A stretch of DNA of 64,000 bases from Rhodococcus sp. IEGM 1409 (GCF_030056735.1 NZ_JASHKN010000005.1:162023-226022), one strand, 5' to 3'. Positions 9,257 to 17,562 are shown, counted from the stretch's first letter. Program-made: numbers and translations. The notes: generated by a model from the sequence alone, not told the origin.

Positions 9257-9592
9257 TCAGCTCACGTCTCGAACTTCGTTGTCGGATTCCACATCTTCGA
9301 TGACCGGCCACCCGCCTGCACGCAGTCTCTCGCTGACACGATCGACGTCGTCCTCGGAAGGCTCCTCGTTGAGGATTCCCTCGATGATGGCGCGGATGGT
9401 GTCGTAGTCGACGTGCCGGTCCGGTACCTCGTGTGCGGACTCGATGGACATCGAAACGACCTGCTCGATCTCCTCGGCGGTCAGACGACGACGGAGAACG
9501 GCGAGCAGTGCAAAATGATCCTTGTCCGGGATGCCCTCGGGGTACCCGGCACGCAGCCAGTCGAGCACGCTGCGCAATGAATACTTGCTCAA
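9257..9592 (-). CDS. DUF3349 protein, copy 2
   Basis: 111 residues, apparently starting at TTG 9592 (SKYSLRSVLDWLRAGYPEG), with a GAGG a few bases upstream. It shares with copy 1 the elements WLRAGYPxGxPxxD, LLAVLRRRLTAEE and VSERLRAGGWPV, so the two arose by tandem duplication. The spacing to copy 1 is only four bases, giving an operon copy2-copy1-menE. Copy 2 has an acidic C-terminal tail (EDVESDNEVRDVS) absent from copy 1. Function unknown; a TTG start should be checked against homologues. Confidence 0.82.
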   Translation of the reverse strand: MSKYSLRSVLDWLRAGYPEGIPDKDHFALLAVLRRRLTAEEIEQVVSMSIESAHEVPDRHVDYDTIRAIIEGILNEEPSEDDVDRVSERLRAGGWPVIEDVESDNEVRDVS

Positions 9593-9646
9593 ATCCTCGG
9601 CCTCATTTTCGTTTCGGTGGTTTCAGTGGTGTGCCGCGACGACCAC

Positions 9647-9910
9647 TCAGAAGACGTGGATTCCGAACGTGCTGGCCAAGAAGTTCTTCATCAACAACAG
9701 TATTCCGGCGAAGATCGTGACGAGCACGACCGCAAAACAGAGGTACGCACCCATTTTACCCAGGGTGGACGGTCCTTCGGTGCCATCGGCGTTCGGCAGG
9801 CTCAGCGACTTGAGTCCGAAGGCGAAGATCGCCGGCAGTCCGGCTCCGAAGAGCAGTCCGACTGCCACTACCTGCCAGAGCGAATCGAGGGTATCGGTGA
9901 GTAGATGCAT
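9647..9910 (-). CDS. Small two-span membrane protein
   Basis: 87 residues with two clear hydrophobic helices, at about residues 12-30 (WQVVAVGLLFGAGLPAIFAF) and 54-72 (GAYLCFAVVLVTIFAGILLL), with a polar loop between. It sits 15 bases downstream of the phosphate transporter and upstream of the DUF3349 pair. This matches the position of the small membrane protein Rv0544c in M. tuberculosis. No catalytic motif is seen. Co-transcription with pitA suggests an accessory role in the membrane, but this is inference from position. Confidence 0.75.
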   Translation of the reverse strand: MHLLTDTLDSLWQVVAVGLLFGAGLPAIFAFGLKSLSLPNADGTEGPSTLGKMGAYLCFAVVLVTIFAGILLLMKNFLASTFGIHVF

Positions 9911-9925
9911 TCTCTTGCGCCCCTT

Positions 9926-11125
9926 TCAGGAGTTGCGAGTGGGTTCGGTGGACGGAGTTGGATCGGCGGCCGGAATCTCTTGAACCGTCACATCCGGATT
10001 CTCGTCCCATTCGGCGGTCACGTTGGCCGCGTCTACGGGTTCCTTACGCGAACGCAGGTACATGAAGATCGCGAACGCGATGAGAGCGGCGAAGACGACG
10101 AGCACTCCGGCCAGTCCGCCGACCAGATGCGCGAGCGCCCAGCAGATAGCGCCGACGACGGCGGCCGACGGCAGCGTGATCAGCCAGGCGGCGGCCATCC
10201 GGCCTGCGACGCCCCAGCGGACCTCTGCGCCCTTGCGGCCGATGCCGGTACCGAGGATGGATCCGGTGGCGACGTGGGTGGTCGAGAGGGGGAGTCCGAG
10301 ATGGCTCGACGTGAGGATGATTGCGGCCGACGACGCTTCGGCTGCCAGACCCTGCGGCGCGGCAATCTCGACAAGGCCCTTGCCCAGGGTGCGGATGATG
10401 CGCCAACCGCCGAGGTAGGTGCCGAGAGCGATCGCGACGGCGCAGGTGAACTTCACCCAGAACGGCATCTCGGTCTCGGCCGTGATGGTGCCGTGAGCGA
10501 CCAGGGCCAAAAAGATGACGCCCATCGTCTTCTGGGCGTCATTGGTGCCGTGCGCAAGTGAGATCAGTGAGGCGGTGCCGATCTGGCCGAAACGGAAACC
10601 GCGCTCACGCTCGTCTTCCTTGACGGATGCGGTGATTCGGTAGACGAGCTTGGTGCCGACGCCTGCGACCAGCGCAGCGACCACCGGCGCGAGGATCGCG
10701 GGGACGACGACCTTGGTCAGGACCCCGCCCCACTCGACGCCGCCCATACCGATGGAGGCGATCGCGGCGCCGATCAATCCGCCGAACAGTGCGTGCGAGG
10801 AGCTCGACGGCAATCCGAGCAGCCAGGTGGCCAGGTTCCAGATGATTCCGCCGACAAGACCGGCGAAGACGATAAGCAGCAGATCCTGCCCACTGACCGC
10901 GCCGAGGTTGACAACTCCTTTGGCCACGGTTGCGGCGACCTCGACGGACAGGAACGCACCCACCAGGTTCAGGATCGCGGAAAGTGTGACCGCAACTTTG
11001 GGCTTGAGTGCACCGGTAGCGATGGAGGTGGCCATTGCGTTACCCGTGTCGTGAAAACCATTCGTGAAATCGAACGCGAGGGCGGTGACAACTACCACCA
11101 GGAGGATTAAAAGCTCTGCGGTCAC
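9926..11125 (-). CDS. pitA: Inorganic phosphate transporter, PiT family
   Basis: 399 residues from GTG at 11125; the open frame runs upstream to 11275 but the extra 50 residues are unconserved. It begins VTAELLILLVVVVTALAFDF and continues TNGFHDTGNAMATSIATGAL, the PiT N-terminal repeat motif. The second inverted repeat carries SLAHGTNDAQKTMGVIFLAL. About ten membrane helices are separated by a hydrophilic loop (ITASVKEDERERGF). It imports phosphate (probably as metal-phosphate) with protons. It matches Rv0545c in order, which supports inheritance of the whole men/pit block. Confidence 0.93.
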   Translation of the reverse strand: MTAELLILLVVVVTALAFDFTNGFHDTGNAMATSIATGALKPKVAVTLSAILNLVGAFLSVEVAATVAKGVVNLGAVSGQDLLLIVFAGLVGGIIWNLATWLLGLPSSSSHALFGGLIGAAIASIGMGGVEWGGVLTKVVVPAILAPVVAALVAGVGTKLVYRITASVKEDERERGFRFGQIGTASLISLAHGTNDAQKTMGVIFLALVAHGTITAETEMPFWVKFTCAVAIALGTYLGGWRIIRTLGKGLVEIAAPQGLAAEASSAAIILTSSHLGLPLSTTHVATGSILGTGIGRKGAEVRWGVAGRMAAAWLITLPSAAVVGAICWALAHLVGGLAGVLVVFAALIAFAIFMYLRSRKEPVDAANVTAEWDENPDVTVQEIPAADPTPSTEPTRNS

Positions 11126-11353
11126 AACGTGAATTGTGCGTATCGAACGCGTAAAAGTACAGCGAACGGGATGCGAACAGGCGCTCCGTGGAGTAGGTCC
11201 CCTCGCGTGGGCTGCGGCGCTGCCCTTCGTGATGTGTTCAGCGCCACGAAATTCGAACCCTGTGTGGGACCACACTTTTTGGTCTCACTCGCCGGGAAGG
11301 CACATTCGGGCCGTTTTAAACGCTGATTACCTACGGGCGCCGAGCGCACCGGA

Positions 11354-11372
11354 ACAGGGGTTTCACCCCTGT
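11354..11372. promoter_or_regulatory. Perfect inverted repeat upstream of decayed transporter gene
   Basis: Eight-base arms ACAGGGGT / ACCCCTGT with a three-base spacer lie 38 bases before the GTG of the pseudogene at 11410. Size and position fit a repressor operator in the old promoter, or a small hairpin. No regulator gene is adjacent. Confidence 0.4.
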
Positions 11373-11409
11373 ATCTCGGTGTCTGTCAGAGAGAAGGAGA
11401 GCTCCGACC

Positions 11410-12269
11410 GTGAAGCCCGACAAGTCCACGAAGCTGATCACTACGCCGTCGCTGTCGGCGGATCAGGCGTCAGTGCCGACGTCGCGTCGAGCACCTCCGA
11501 TCCGAAGTTCGGCACACCCGATTCGCCGTGTGGCGAAGGCGATGCCACCGGGGCAACCGCGGGTACGTGAAGTCGCCCGGGCTGAACAAGGAAATGAGCG
11601 ACGCGGTGAACGCACTCATCTCGTGGTGCAACGATCAGGGTGGCTTCAACGGTCGCAAGGTCGTCGGAACCGGATACGACGCTGCGATGACGCAGGCCAA
11701 CTCGGCCATGCAGGAAGCGTGCGCACGTCAGTTTCATGATGCACGATCATCGCCTCCACCACGAAGATTCGTTCGATCGCGGAGGCTGCGGCTTCAAGGT
11801 CAAGGATTGTGGCGTGACCCTCAACTACGAGGGTGAATCGAGTTACGTGCCGTTTGCCGAGAAGTACAAGGAGTGCGGCGCGAAGGGTATCTGGACGTCA
11901 CGATCGGCGAGCCCGTCTGAACTGAACTTCGTGAAGGCTCTCGACCAGGTCGGGATCGACCCCATCTTCTTCGGTGAGGCCACCTGGTGCGGCGCGACGG
12001 TCTCCGATTGGAACTACATTCACGAGTGGGACGGCGGCGGACTGCACGCCGTCACCGATCCCGGCAAGAACATGCCGGCCACTTGCGGACCCATGACCTC
12101 GCTCAAGGGCAATACCCACTCGCCGGCGTTCCCGTCCACCGCGGGCGAATTCAAGTGTGATCCCAAGTACCTCGTCGCGACCGACAAGAGCACCTGGGGA
12201 ACCGAACTCGGCGCCGACCGCGTGTCGACGAAGTATTAGAACGCGAACGTCATCAAGCCGCAGTCCTGA
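11410..12269 (+). pseudogene. Decayed ABC transporter solute-binding lipoprotein
   Basis: A good ribosome site (AGAAGGAGA) precedes GTG 11410, reading KPDKSTKLITT like a signal peptide start. The coding sense then jumps frame. GGSGVSADVASSTSDPKFG continues in the frame of 11136-11570 and ends at TGA. KSPGLNKEMSDAVNALISWC resumes in another frame at 11569. FKVKDCGVTLNYEGESSYVP resumes in a third stretch to an in-frame TAG at 12237, after which NANVIKPQS precedes TGA 12267. The text resembles branched-chain-type periplasmic binding proteins. At least three frameshifts or deletions and one nonsense codon make it non-functional. At roughly 280 codons it is also shorter than the usual 400. Confidence 0.8.
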
Positions 12270-12400
12270 TTCTCCTGACTCGGGCGGCGAGCGCCAACCG
12301 CCGCCGGGGCCTGGTGCTCATGGTCGTCGGAGTGGTCGGCGCTGCGCTCTTCCTGGCCGCATCTGTCGGTCTCGGCTACAGCAGTGTCTCGGCTACAGCA
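12270..12400 (+). pseudogene. Remnant of a membrane permease start
   Basis: Directly after the decayed binding protein, one frame reads TRAASANRRRGLVLMVVGVV and then GAALFLAASVGLGYSS, a basic stretch followed by a membrane span. This is what the first helix of an ABC permease would look like. It then runs into a 17-base tandem repeat and the convergent VOC gene. It is probably the truncated next gene of the same transporter operon; identity is inferred only from position and hydrophobicity. Confidence 0.4.
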
Positions 12401-12407
12401 GTGTCTC
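12374..12407. repeat. 17-bp perfect tandem repeat
   Basis: GGCTACAGCAGTGTCTC occurs twice head to tail (12374-12390 and 12391-12407) at the broken end of the permease remnant, next to the 3' end of the VOC gene. It may mark the deletion junction. Confidence 0.85.
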
Positions 12408-12409
12408 GA

Positions 12410-12799
12410 CTACACCGCCGGCGGCCGGGAATCGCGTCGGATGGGATGGTCCTCCGGAATCTGCACCATCACGATCGGCGTCCCGTCGGGGTCAGCGATC
12501 CACATCTCGTGCAGACCCCACGGTTCTTGCCTGGCCTCGCGGGCGATCTTGACCCCGGCGAGAACCAGTTCGGTCTGAACGGCAGTGAGGTCACGGACCT
12601 GCAGCCAGATCGCGCCGCGAAACCCACCCTCGCCGGTGCCGCCGTGTGCGGCGACCTCGATCAGCCCTTGGCCGGCGAAGAAGACTGTGCCGCCGGGATA
12701 TTCACGAGCGATCGCCAAACCGAGGGTATCTCGGTAGAAGCTCAGCGTTCGTTCGTAGTCGCTCGGACGTAAAATCGTCCGACTGCTCAGAATTTCCAC
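12410..12799 (-). CDS. VOC (glyoxalase/bleomycin-resistance fold) family protein
   Basis: 129 residues from GTG at 12799. The betaalphabetabetabeta pattern is visible: TILRPSDYERTLSFYRDTLG at the start, and EPWGLHEMWIADPDGTPIVMV near the end, where the E and H positions usually form metal ligands. It matches Rv0546c in position between pitA and menB. VOC proteins include dioxygenases, isomerases and resistance binding proteins; the substrate is not predictable. Its last bases abut the decayed transporter region. Confidence 0.85.
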   Translation of the reverse strand: MEILSSRTILRPSDYERTLSFYRDTLGLAIAREYPGGTVFFAGQGLIEVAAHGGTGEGGFRGAIWLQVRDLTAVQTELVLAGVKIAREARQEPWGLHEMWIADPDGTPIVMVQIPEDHPIRRDSRPPAV

Positions 12800-12828
12800 G
12801 TCCGACCTCCCCTCTCACAACTACTGTC

Positions 12829-13731
12829 TCAGAAATACCAGGGATATGGTGACCAGTCGGGATCACGCTTTTCGAGGAACGAGTCACGACCCTCGACGGC
12901 CTCGTCGGTCATGTACGCCAAACGTGTTGCCTCACCGGCGAACAACTGCTGACCGACCAGTCCGTCGTCCTGCAGGTTGAATGCGTACTTGAGCATCCGC
13001 TGCGCCTGCGGCGACTTGCCGTTGATCTTGCCGGCCCAGTCGATCGCGACGTTCTCGAGTTCCGCGTGGTCGACAACCTTGTTGACGGCGCCCATCTGAT
13101 GCATTTCCTCGGCGGTGTACGTCTCACCCAGGAAGAAGATCTCGCGGGCGAACTTCTGGCCCACCATCTTTGCCAGGTAAGCGCTGCCGTATCCGCCGTC
13201 GAAGCTTCCGACATCGGCGTCGGTCTGCTTGAAGCGCGCATGCTCGCGGCTGGCGAGCGTCAGGTCGCACACCACGTGCAGGCTGTGGCCGCCGCCGGCA
13301 GCCCAGCCGTTGACCAGGCAGATGACTACCTTCGGCATGAAGCGGATCAGGCGCTGAACCTCGAGGATGTGCAGGCGTCCGGCGCGTGCCTTGTCGACGG
13401 TGTCCGCTGTTTCACCTTCGGCATACTGGTAGCCGCTGCGGCCACGGATGCGCTGGTCTCCGCCCGAGCAGAACGCCCAGCCGCCGTCCTTCTCGCTCGG
13501 TCCGTTGCCGGTGAGGAGCACCGCTCCCACGTCGGAGGTCATGCGGGCGTGGTCGAGTGCCCGGTACAACTCGTCGACGGTGTGCGGGCGGAACGCATTA
13601 CGTACTTCCGGTCGGTTGAAGGCAACGCGAACGGTGCCTTGGCTGACGTGTCGGTGGTACGTGATGTCGGTGAGGTTCTCGAATCCGGGGACAGGGCGCC
13701 AGAGCTGCGGGTTGAAGGTCACCTGAGTCAC
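12829..13731 (-). CDS. menB: 1,4-dihydroxy-2-naphthoyl-CoA synthase
   Basis: 300 residues from GTG at 13731. It is a crotonase-fold enzyme that cyclises o-succinylbenzoyl-CoA to DHNA-CoA. Characteristic segments are VAFNRPEVRNAFRPHTVDEL, the oxyanion-hole region WAFCSGGDQRIRGRSGYQY, NGWAAGGGHSLHVVCDLTLA and FDGGYGSAYLAKMVGQKFAR, ending in WSPYPWYF as MenB proteins do. It is divergent from the thioesterase/menC pair, with 74 bases between starts. It corresponds to Rv0548c. Confidence 0.96.
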   Translation of the reverse strand: MTQVTFNPQLWRPVPGFENLTDITYHRHVSQGTVRVAFNRPEVRNAFRPHTVDELYRALDHARMTSDVGAVLLTGNGPSEKDGGWAFCSGGDQRIRGRSGYQYAEGETADTVDKARAGRLHILEVQRLIRFMPKVVICLVNGWAAGGGHSLHVVCDLTLASREHARFKQTDADVGSFDGGYGSAYLAKMVGQKFAREIFFLGETYTAEEMHQMGAVNKVVDHAELENVAIDWAGKINGKSPQAQRMLKYAFNLQDDGLVGQQLFAGEATRLAYMTDEAVEGRDSFLEKRDPDWSPYPWYF

Positions 13732-13805
13732 GATAGAGGCAAGCTTCGCGCGTCTAACGGATACCTGAGGTAGAACACGTTCCCAGGCGCGCTAACGTGC
13801 AGGTC

Positions 13806-14450
13806 ATGAGCGAACAAACCGCAGATGGCACGGAGATCGTCACAGACGGTGAGCAGCGGGGCGGATTTCCGCGGTTCCGGCACACTCCCGCAGGTCCGGA
13901 CTTCGGCCGTTTCGTCGAAGCGATGCGGAGGTTGCAGGACCTTGCGGTCTCGACCAACGTGCCCGACGACGTACTCGCAGAGATCGCGACACAGGCCGAA
14001 GAGCTTGCCGATCGGTTGACGCCGTACGAGGTCCCGGAAGGCAAGTCGCCCGCGGGTTCCAACATTCAACTGCCCGGTCGCGGCAGCCTCCTCATGCTCC
14101 CGTGGATGGTCGAGCAGTTCGACACCGAAGGAGTCCGCAGTACCGGTGTCTTCCGTCGCTACCACCTCGGCGGTAACGGCGCCGCTCACGGCGGCGTATT
14201 GCCCCTGCTTTTCGACGACGTCTTCGGGATGACGGTCCACGCGGGTGGCCGCCCCATCTCCCGCACCGGCTACCTCCACATCAACTACCGCGCCATCACT
14301 CCGCTCAACACCCAACTGGTGATCGAGGGGAAGGTGGATCGGGTCGAGGGTCGCAAGACTTTTGTCAGCGCGCGCCTGACCGACCTCGACGGCAAACTCC
14401 TCGCCGACGGTGAGGCGCTCATGATCGAACTGCTTCCGGGTCAGCCCTGA
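13806..14450 (+). CDS. PaaI-type hotdog thioesterase in the men cluster
   Basis: 214 residues from ATG 13806 (an in-frame GTG at 13797 is also possible). The C-terminal half has the hotdog core: YHLGGNGAAHGGVLPLLFDD (the HGG helix region used by PaaI/4HBT thioesterases), then ISRTGYLHINYRAITPLNT and GKVDRVEGRKTFVSARLTD. The N-terminal 90 residues are an extra domain (DFGRFVEAMRRLQDLAVSTN) also seen in actinobacterial PaaI-like proteins. The gene ends one base before menC starts and is divergent from menB. This makes it a candidate for the DHNA-CoA hydrolase step; that role is inferred from context. Confidence 0.8.
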   Translation: MSEQTADGTEIVTDGEQRGGFPRFRHTPAGPDFGRFVEAMRRLQDLAVSTNVPDDVLAEIATQAEELADRLTPYEVPEGKSPAGSNIQLPGRGSLLMLPWMVEQFDTEGVRSTGVFRRYHLGGNGAAHGGVLPLLFDDVFGMTVHAGGRPISRTGYLHINYRAITPLNTQLVIEGKVDRVEGRKTFVSARLTDLDGKLLADGEALMIELLPGQP

Positions 14451-14451
14451 C

Positions 14452-15447
14452 ATGTTTCCCTCGTTCGACGATCTGATCGCGGACGCCGTGGTGCTCGCGC
14501 TGCCGATGCGAGTTCGCTTTCGCGGCATCACGACTCGTGAGGCCCTGCTCGTTCGTGGCCCGGCCGGGTGGGGAGAATTCGCCCCGTTCGTCGAGTACGA
14601 CGACGAAGAGGCGTCGCAATGGCTACTCGCCGGGATCGAGGCGGCGTGGCTGGGTCCGCCGCCGGCGCTTCGTCACGCGGTTCCCGTCAACGCCACCGTG
14701 CCGGCGATCGACGCGTCTACCGTCCCGGAATTGTTGGAACGCTTCCCCGGGGCCCGGACCGCCAAGGTCAAGGTCGCCGAGAAGGGACAGTCTCTGGCGC
14801 AGGACGTCGCTCGGGTGAACGAGGTGCGTCGGCACATCCCGAACGTGCGCGTCGACGCCAACGGCGGTTGGAGCGTGGACGAGGCGATCACGGCACTGCG
14901 AGCGATCACCGAAGGCGGTGAACTCGAATACGCCGAGCAGCCGTGTGCAAGCGTCGAGGAACTGGTCAGGGTCCGCGCCGCGGGGACCGGTGTGCGGATC
15001 GCTGCCGACGAGAGCATTCGCCGTGCCGAGGACCCGCTGCGCGTCGTACGAGCCGGGGGAGCGGACGTAGCCGTCGTGAAGGTGCCGCCACTGGGCGGAA
15101 TGCGTGCTGTGGTGGCGCTGTCGGCGCAACTGGCGGACTACGGGGTGCCGGTGGTGGTCTCGAGTGCCTTGGACACGGCTGTGGGGATGTCCGCGGGATT
15201 GGCGGCCGCGGCAGCCTTGCCTTCGCTTCCGTTTGCCTGCGGCCTCGGTACGGGCGGCCTGTTCGTCCGGGATGTCGCGGTCACCGGGGCAGCCGTCGAC
15301 GGCGCTTTGTCCGTTGGCGCGGTCGAGCCCGACCCTGTTCTGCTCGAGACGCTGGCCGCGCCGGCGGACCGGCGCGACTGGTGGCTGGACCGCGCTCGGC
15401 GCTGCCATCGGATACTCGGCAGTAGAGACCAGCCGAATTTCGTATAG
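14452..15447 (+). CDS. menC: o-succinylbenzoate synthase
   Basis: 331 residues. It dehydrates SHCHC to o-succinylbenzoate and belongs to the enolase superfamily. The actinobacterial MenC pattern is visible: TAKVKVAEKG with catalytic Lys, VRVDANGGWSVDEA and ELEYAEQPCAS (metal Asp/Glu), IAADESI (third metal acid) and VAVVKVPPLGGM (second Lys). Its ATG lies one base after the stop of the PaaI thioesterase gene, so the two are very likely co-translated. It corresponds to Rv0553. Confidence 0.95.
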   Translation: MFPSFDDLIADAVVLALPMRVRFRGITTREALLVRGPAGWGEFAPFVEYDDEEASQWLLAGIEAAWLGPPPALRHAVPVNATVPAIDASTVPELLERFPGARTAKVKVAEKGQSLAQDVARVNEVRRHIPNVRVDANGGWSVDEAITALRAITEGGELEYAEQPCASVEELVRVRAAGTGVRIAADESIRRAEDPLRVVRAGGADVAVVKVPPLGGMRAVVALSAQLADYGVPVVVSSALDTAVGMSAGLAAAAALPSLPFACGLGTGGLFVRDVAVTGAAVDGALSVGAVEPDPVLLETLAAPADRRDWWLDRARRCHRILGSRDQPNFV

Positions 15448-15495
15448 TCTCGGGCCCGACCTGATGAACATCAGTCAAGAACGAAGGGATCGAAA

Positions 15496-15942
15496 GTGGT
15501 TGCAGCTCTGAACGAAACCCTGCTCGAGGAATCACGGGTTCCCGCGGTCGTCGCGGACGTGCAGACCTTGATCGACGCAGAGGTTTCGGATAAGTCGGGG
15601 GCCTCAGGGCTGGCTCTCAAGGGTGGCTACGGCGCGGTCAAGAAGGTGAGCCCGTCCATCGTGCCGGACGCCGTCACCGCGCTTCTGCCGGCTTTCGTGT
15701 CAAAACTCGAGCCGTACTGGCAGGACTTCTCGGCATCCGGCGAAGGAAGCTTCGCCGATTTCATCAGCGCCCGCGGTGACGCGGTTGCCGATTCCCTCCT
15801 CGAAGTGACGGACGAGCGTATCGACGGCAGCGACAAGGCCGTCGTCAAGTCGATGTACTCGAAGCTGCGCGGTTCGGCCAAGAAGCATGTGACTGCAGCT
15901 CTGCCCCGTCTGGGCGAACTGATCCAGAAGCACGCTGCATAG
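15496..15942 (+). CDS. Conserved hypothetical protein (DUF6918-like)
   Basis: 148 residues from GTG 15496 after GAAGG. It is a wholly soluble, largely helical protein: ALNETLLEESRVPAVVADVQ, KGGYGAVKKVSPSIVPDAVT, then a C-terminal KSMYSKLRGSAKKHVTAALP. No catalytic motif, membrane span or signal peptide is seen. Similar proteins of this size are common in mycolate-containing actinobacteria. It stands alone between menC and a strong terminator, and may be read from the menC transcript. Family name is from memory and should be checked by profile search. Confidence 0.75.
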   Translation: MVAALNETLLEESRVPAVVADVQTLIDAEVSDKSGASGLALKGGYGAVKKVSPSIVPDAVTALLPAFVSKLEPYWQDFSASGEGSFADFISARGDAVADSLLEVTDERIDGSDKAVVKSMYSKLRGSAKKHVTAALPRLGELIQKHAA

Positions 15943-15955
15943 GCGAACATAAAAC

Positions 15956-15992
15956 AACGAGCGGCCCGGGAGTTTCTCCCGGGCCGCTCGTT
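15956..15992. terminator. Strong bidirectional terminator
   Basis: Perfect 17-base arms (AACGAGCGGCCCGGGAG and its complement) with a TTT loop, followed by TTTT on the + strand and preceded by AAAACAA. It separates the + strand men genes from the minus-strand siderophore-interacting gene. Confidence 0.92.
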
Positions 15993-16005
15993 TTCGGTGC
16001 GTCCG

Positions 16006-16833
16006 TCAGTGAGCCGAATGGCCGTGGCGCCAGAAGCCGGTGAAGGTGATGTCGGTTTTGGCGAACTTCCGGTCGTTCACGAGATGCCGACGCAGCCCAG
16101 TGGTGAGTGCCTGTTCGCCGGCGACAAACGTGTACGACGGCCCCTCGGGCAGTTTGGCATCGCGGACGGTCTCGAGGGTCAGAACACCCGGTGTTGCGTG
16201 TTCGTCCTCGCGAACCAGCCAATGAACGTTGACGTTCGCCAGCTCCGGAATGTCTTGCTTGTCTTCGATGTTCGGAATCTCGACGAAGACCTCGGCACGC
16301 AGATCTGCGGGCGCGGTTTCCAGAATGCCGATGATCGCGGGAAGCGCACTCTCGTCGCCGACGAGCAGTTGCCACGTGGCTTCGGGTGTGGGGTTGTAGA
16401 TGCAGCCTTCGTCCAGGAGGGCGACCTTGTCGCCGGCCGACGCGGTGTTCGCCCACGCGGATGCCGGGCCGATATCCCCGTGGTACGCGAAGTCGATGTC
16501 GATCTCCGTGGTCTCGCCGAAGAGGCCTGATCCAGCTGCGCGGTAGGCGCGAATCGTGTAGTTGCGCACGACAGGTCGCGTGTCCTTGGACATCAACAGA
16601 TACTGCGCGTACCAGAGATTGCTCGCCGCGCTCGGCAACCGGAGTTCACTCTGGCCGACCTGCGGGAGGAACATGCGGAACCACTGATCGGCACCCATCG
16701 GTGCGATGGTGGACAGTTCCTCGCCCGCAATGGTCACTCGGATGAAGCTGGGGCTGATTCGCTTGTTCGCCACGACCTGCGCCGACACGATGCTGCGTGA
16801 GGCCGGTTTCACGAACTTGGCGCGCTTGGCCAT
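16006..16833 (-). CDS. Siderophore-interacting protein (FAD-dependent ferric reductase)
   Basis: 275 residues of the ViuB/SIP family, which release iron from ferric siderophores in the cytoplasm using FAD and NAD(P)H. The FAD-binding part includes RISPSFIRVTIAGEEL and RPVVRNYTIRAYRAAG (RxYT motif). The C-terminal SIP domain has LLVGDESALPAIIGILE, YTFVAGEQALTTGLRRHL and ends ITFTGFWRHGHS. A clear IdeR/DtxR-type iron box lies about 40 bases upstream of the ATG (16872-16890), so expression should rise when iron is scarce. Confidence 0.93.
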   Translation of the reverse strand: MAKRAKFVKPASRSIVSAQVVANKRISPSFIRVTIAGEELSTIAPMGADQWFRMFLPQVGQSELRLPSAASNLWYAQYLLMSKDTRPVVRNYTIRAYRAAGSGLFGETTEIDIDFAYHGDIGPASAWANTASAGDKVALLDEGCIYNPTPEATWQLLVGDESALPAIIGILETAPADLRAEVFVEIPNIEDKQDIPELANVNVHWLVREDEHATPGVLTLETVRDAKLPEGPSYTFVAGEQALTTGLRRHLVNDRKFAKTDITFTGFWRHGHSAH

Positions 16834-16871
16834 GACTGGTTGCTCCCTGATTATCTGTTACTCGAACCTAA

Positions 16872-16890
16872 TCAGGTAACCCTAACCTGA
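16872..16890 (-). promoter_or_regulatory. IdeR/DtxR iron box
   Basis: On the minus strand the 19-mer TCAGGTTAGGGTTACCTGA matches the IdeR consensus TTAGGTTAGGCTAACCTAA at 15 of 19 positions and is nearly palindromic. A further AGGT half-site follows. It sits just upstream of the siderophore-interacting gene and two bases past the stop of the flavin-reductase gene. Confidence 0.85.
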
Positions 16891-16891
16891 T

Positions 16892-17500
16892 TTAGCGTCG
16901 CTGTGGAGTGGTGGGTCTGTCCTTTTCGACGACTTCGGGCGGAAGACCCCACTGCGCTCGGCCCAGGCGGCTCATCGGCGCGATAGCCGCGAAGTCCGGT
17001 AGCCCGTCGTCGGCGACAGCCTCGGGACGAACAGCGACGGCGACCACATTTCCCATCACGACAAACGAATTACCGACCTCGATGACCTGGTGGAGTGTGC
17101 ATTCGATAGCGATCGGGGAGTCGGCGACCCGGACGGGTCGAACCCGCTCACTCGGCTCACTCGCGATACCGAGCTCGAGAAATTCGTCGGCATCGGCGTC
17201 GTAGAACGCCGAACTGGCATTCACGACGTCCGCGAGAGAAGCAGTCGCGAGATTGACGACGAATTCGCCGGTCGCTTCGATGTTGCGCAGACTGTCCTTG
17301 CGTCCGACCGACGTGAACTGCACGATCGGCGGCGCCGAACTGGCCACGGTGAAAAAGCTGTACGGAGCCAGATTGCCGACGCCGTCGGCCGACACTGTGG
17401 ACACCCAGGCAATCGGCCGGGGGACCACCGAAGCGGTGAGTAACTGATAGAACCGGCGGGGTTCGAGCTCGGCTGGATCGAAGAGTGTGCGCACCCACAC
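16892..17500 (-). CDS. Flavin reductase family (FMN-binding split-barrel) protein
   Basis: About 202 residues if started at GTG 17500; GTG 17494 and ATG 17545 are alternatives. The core reads [20 protein letters not shown], then [18 protein letters not shown] and [18 protein letters not shown], the pattern of flavin reductase-like split-barrel proteins that bind FMN and often supply reduced flavin. The C-terminus ([18 protein letters not shown]) is typical. It is divergent from menD with about 60 bases between starts. The iron box begins right after its stop, so it is upstream of, not controlled by, that site. Confidence 0.85.
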   Translation of the reverse strand: MWVRTLFDPAELEPRRFYQLLTASVVPRPIAWVSTVSADGVGNLAPYSFFTVASSAPPIVQFTSVGRKDSLRNIEATGEFVVNLATASLADVVNASSAFYDADADEFLELGIASEPSERVRPVRVADSPIAIECTLHQVIEVGNSFVVMGNVVAVAVRPEAVADDGLPDFAAIAPMSRLGRAQWGLPPEVVEKDRPTTPQRR

Positions 17501-17562
17501 ATAATGCCGCTGTCCCCGACCCTGGGCATGCTTGCGCCCGAACATCTGACACTCTTGAAGGC

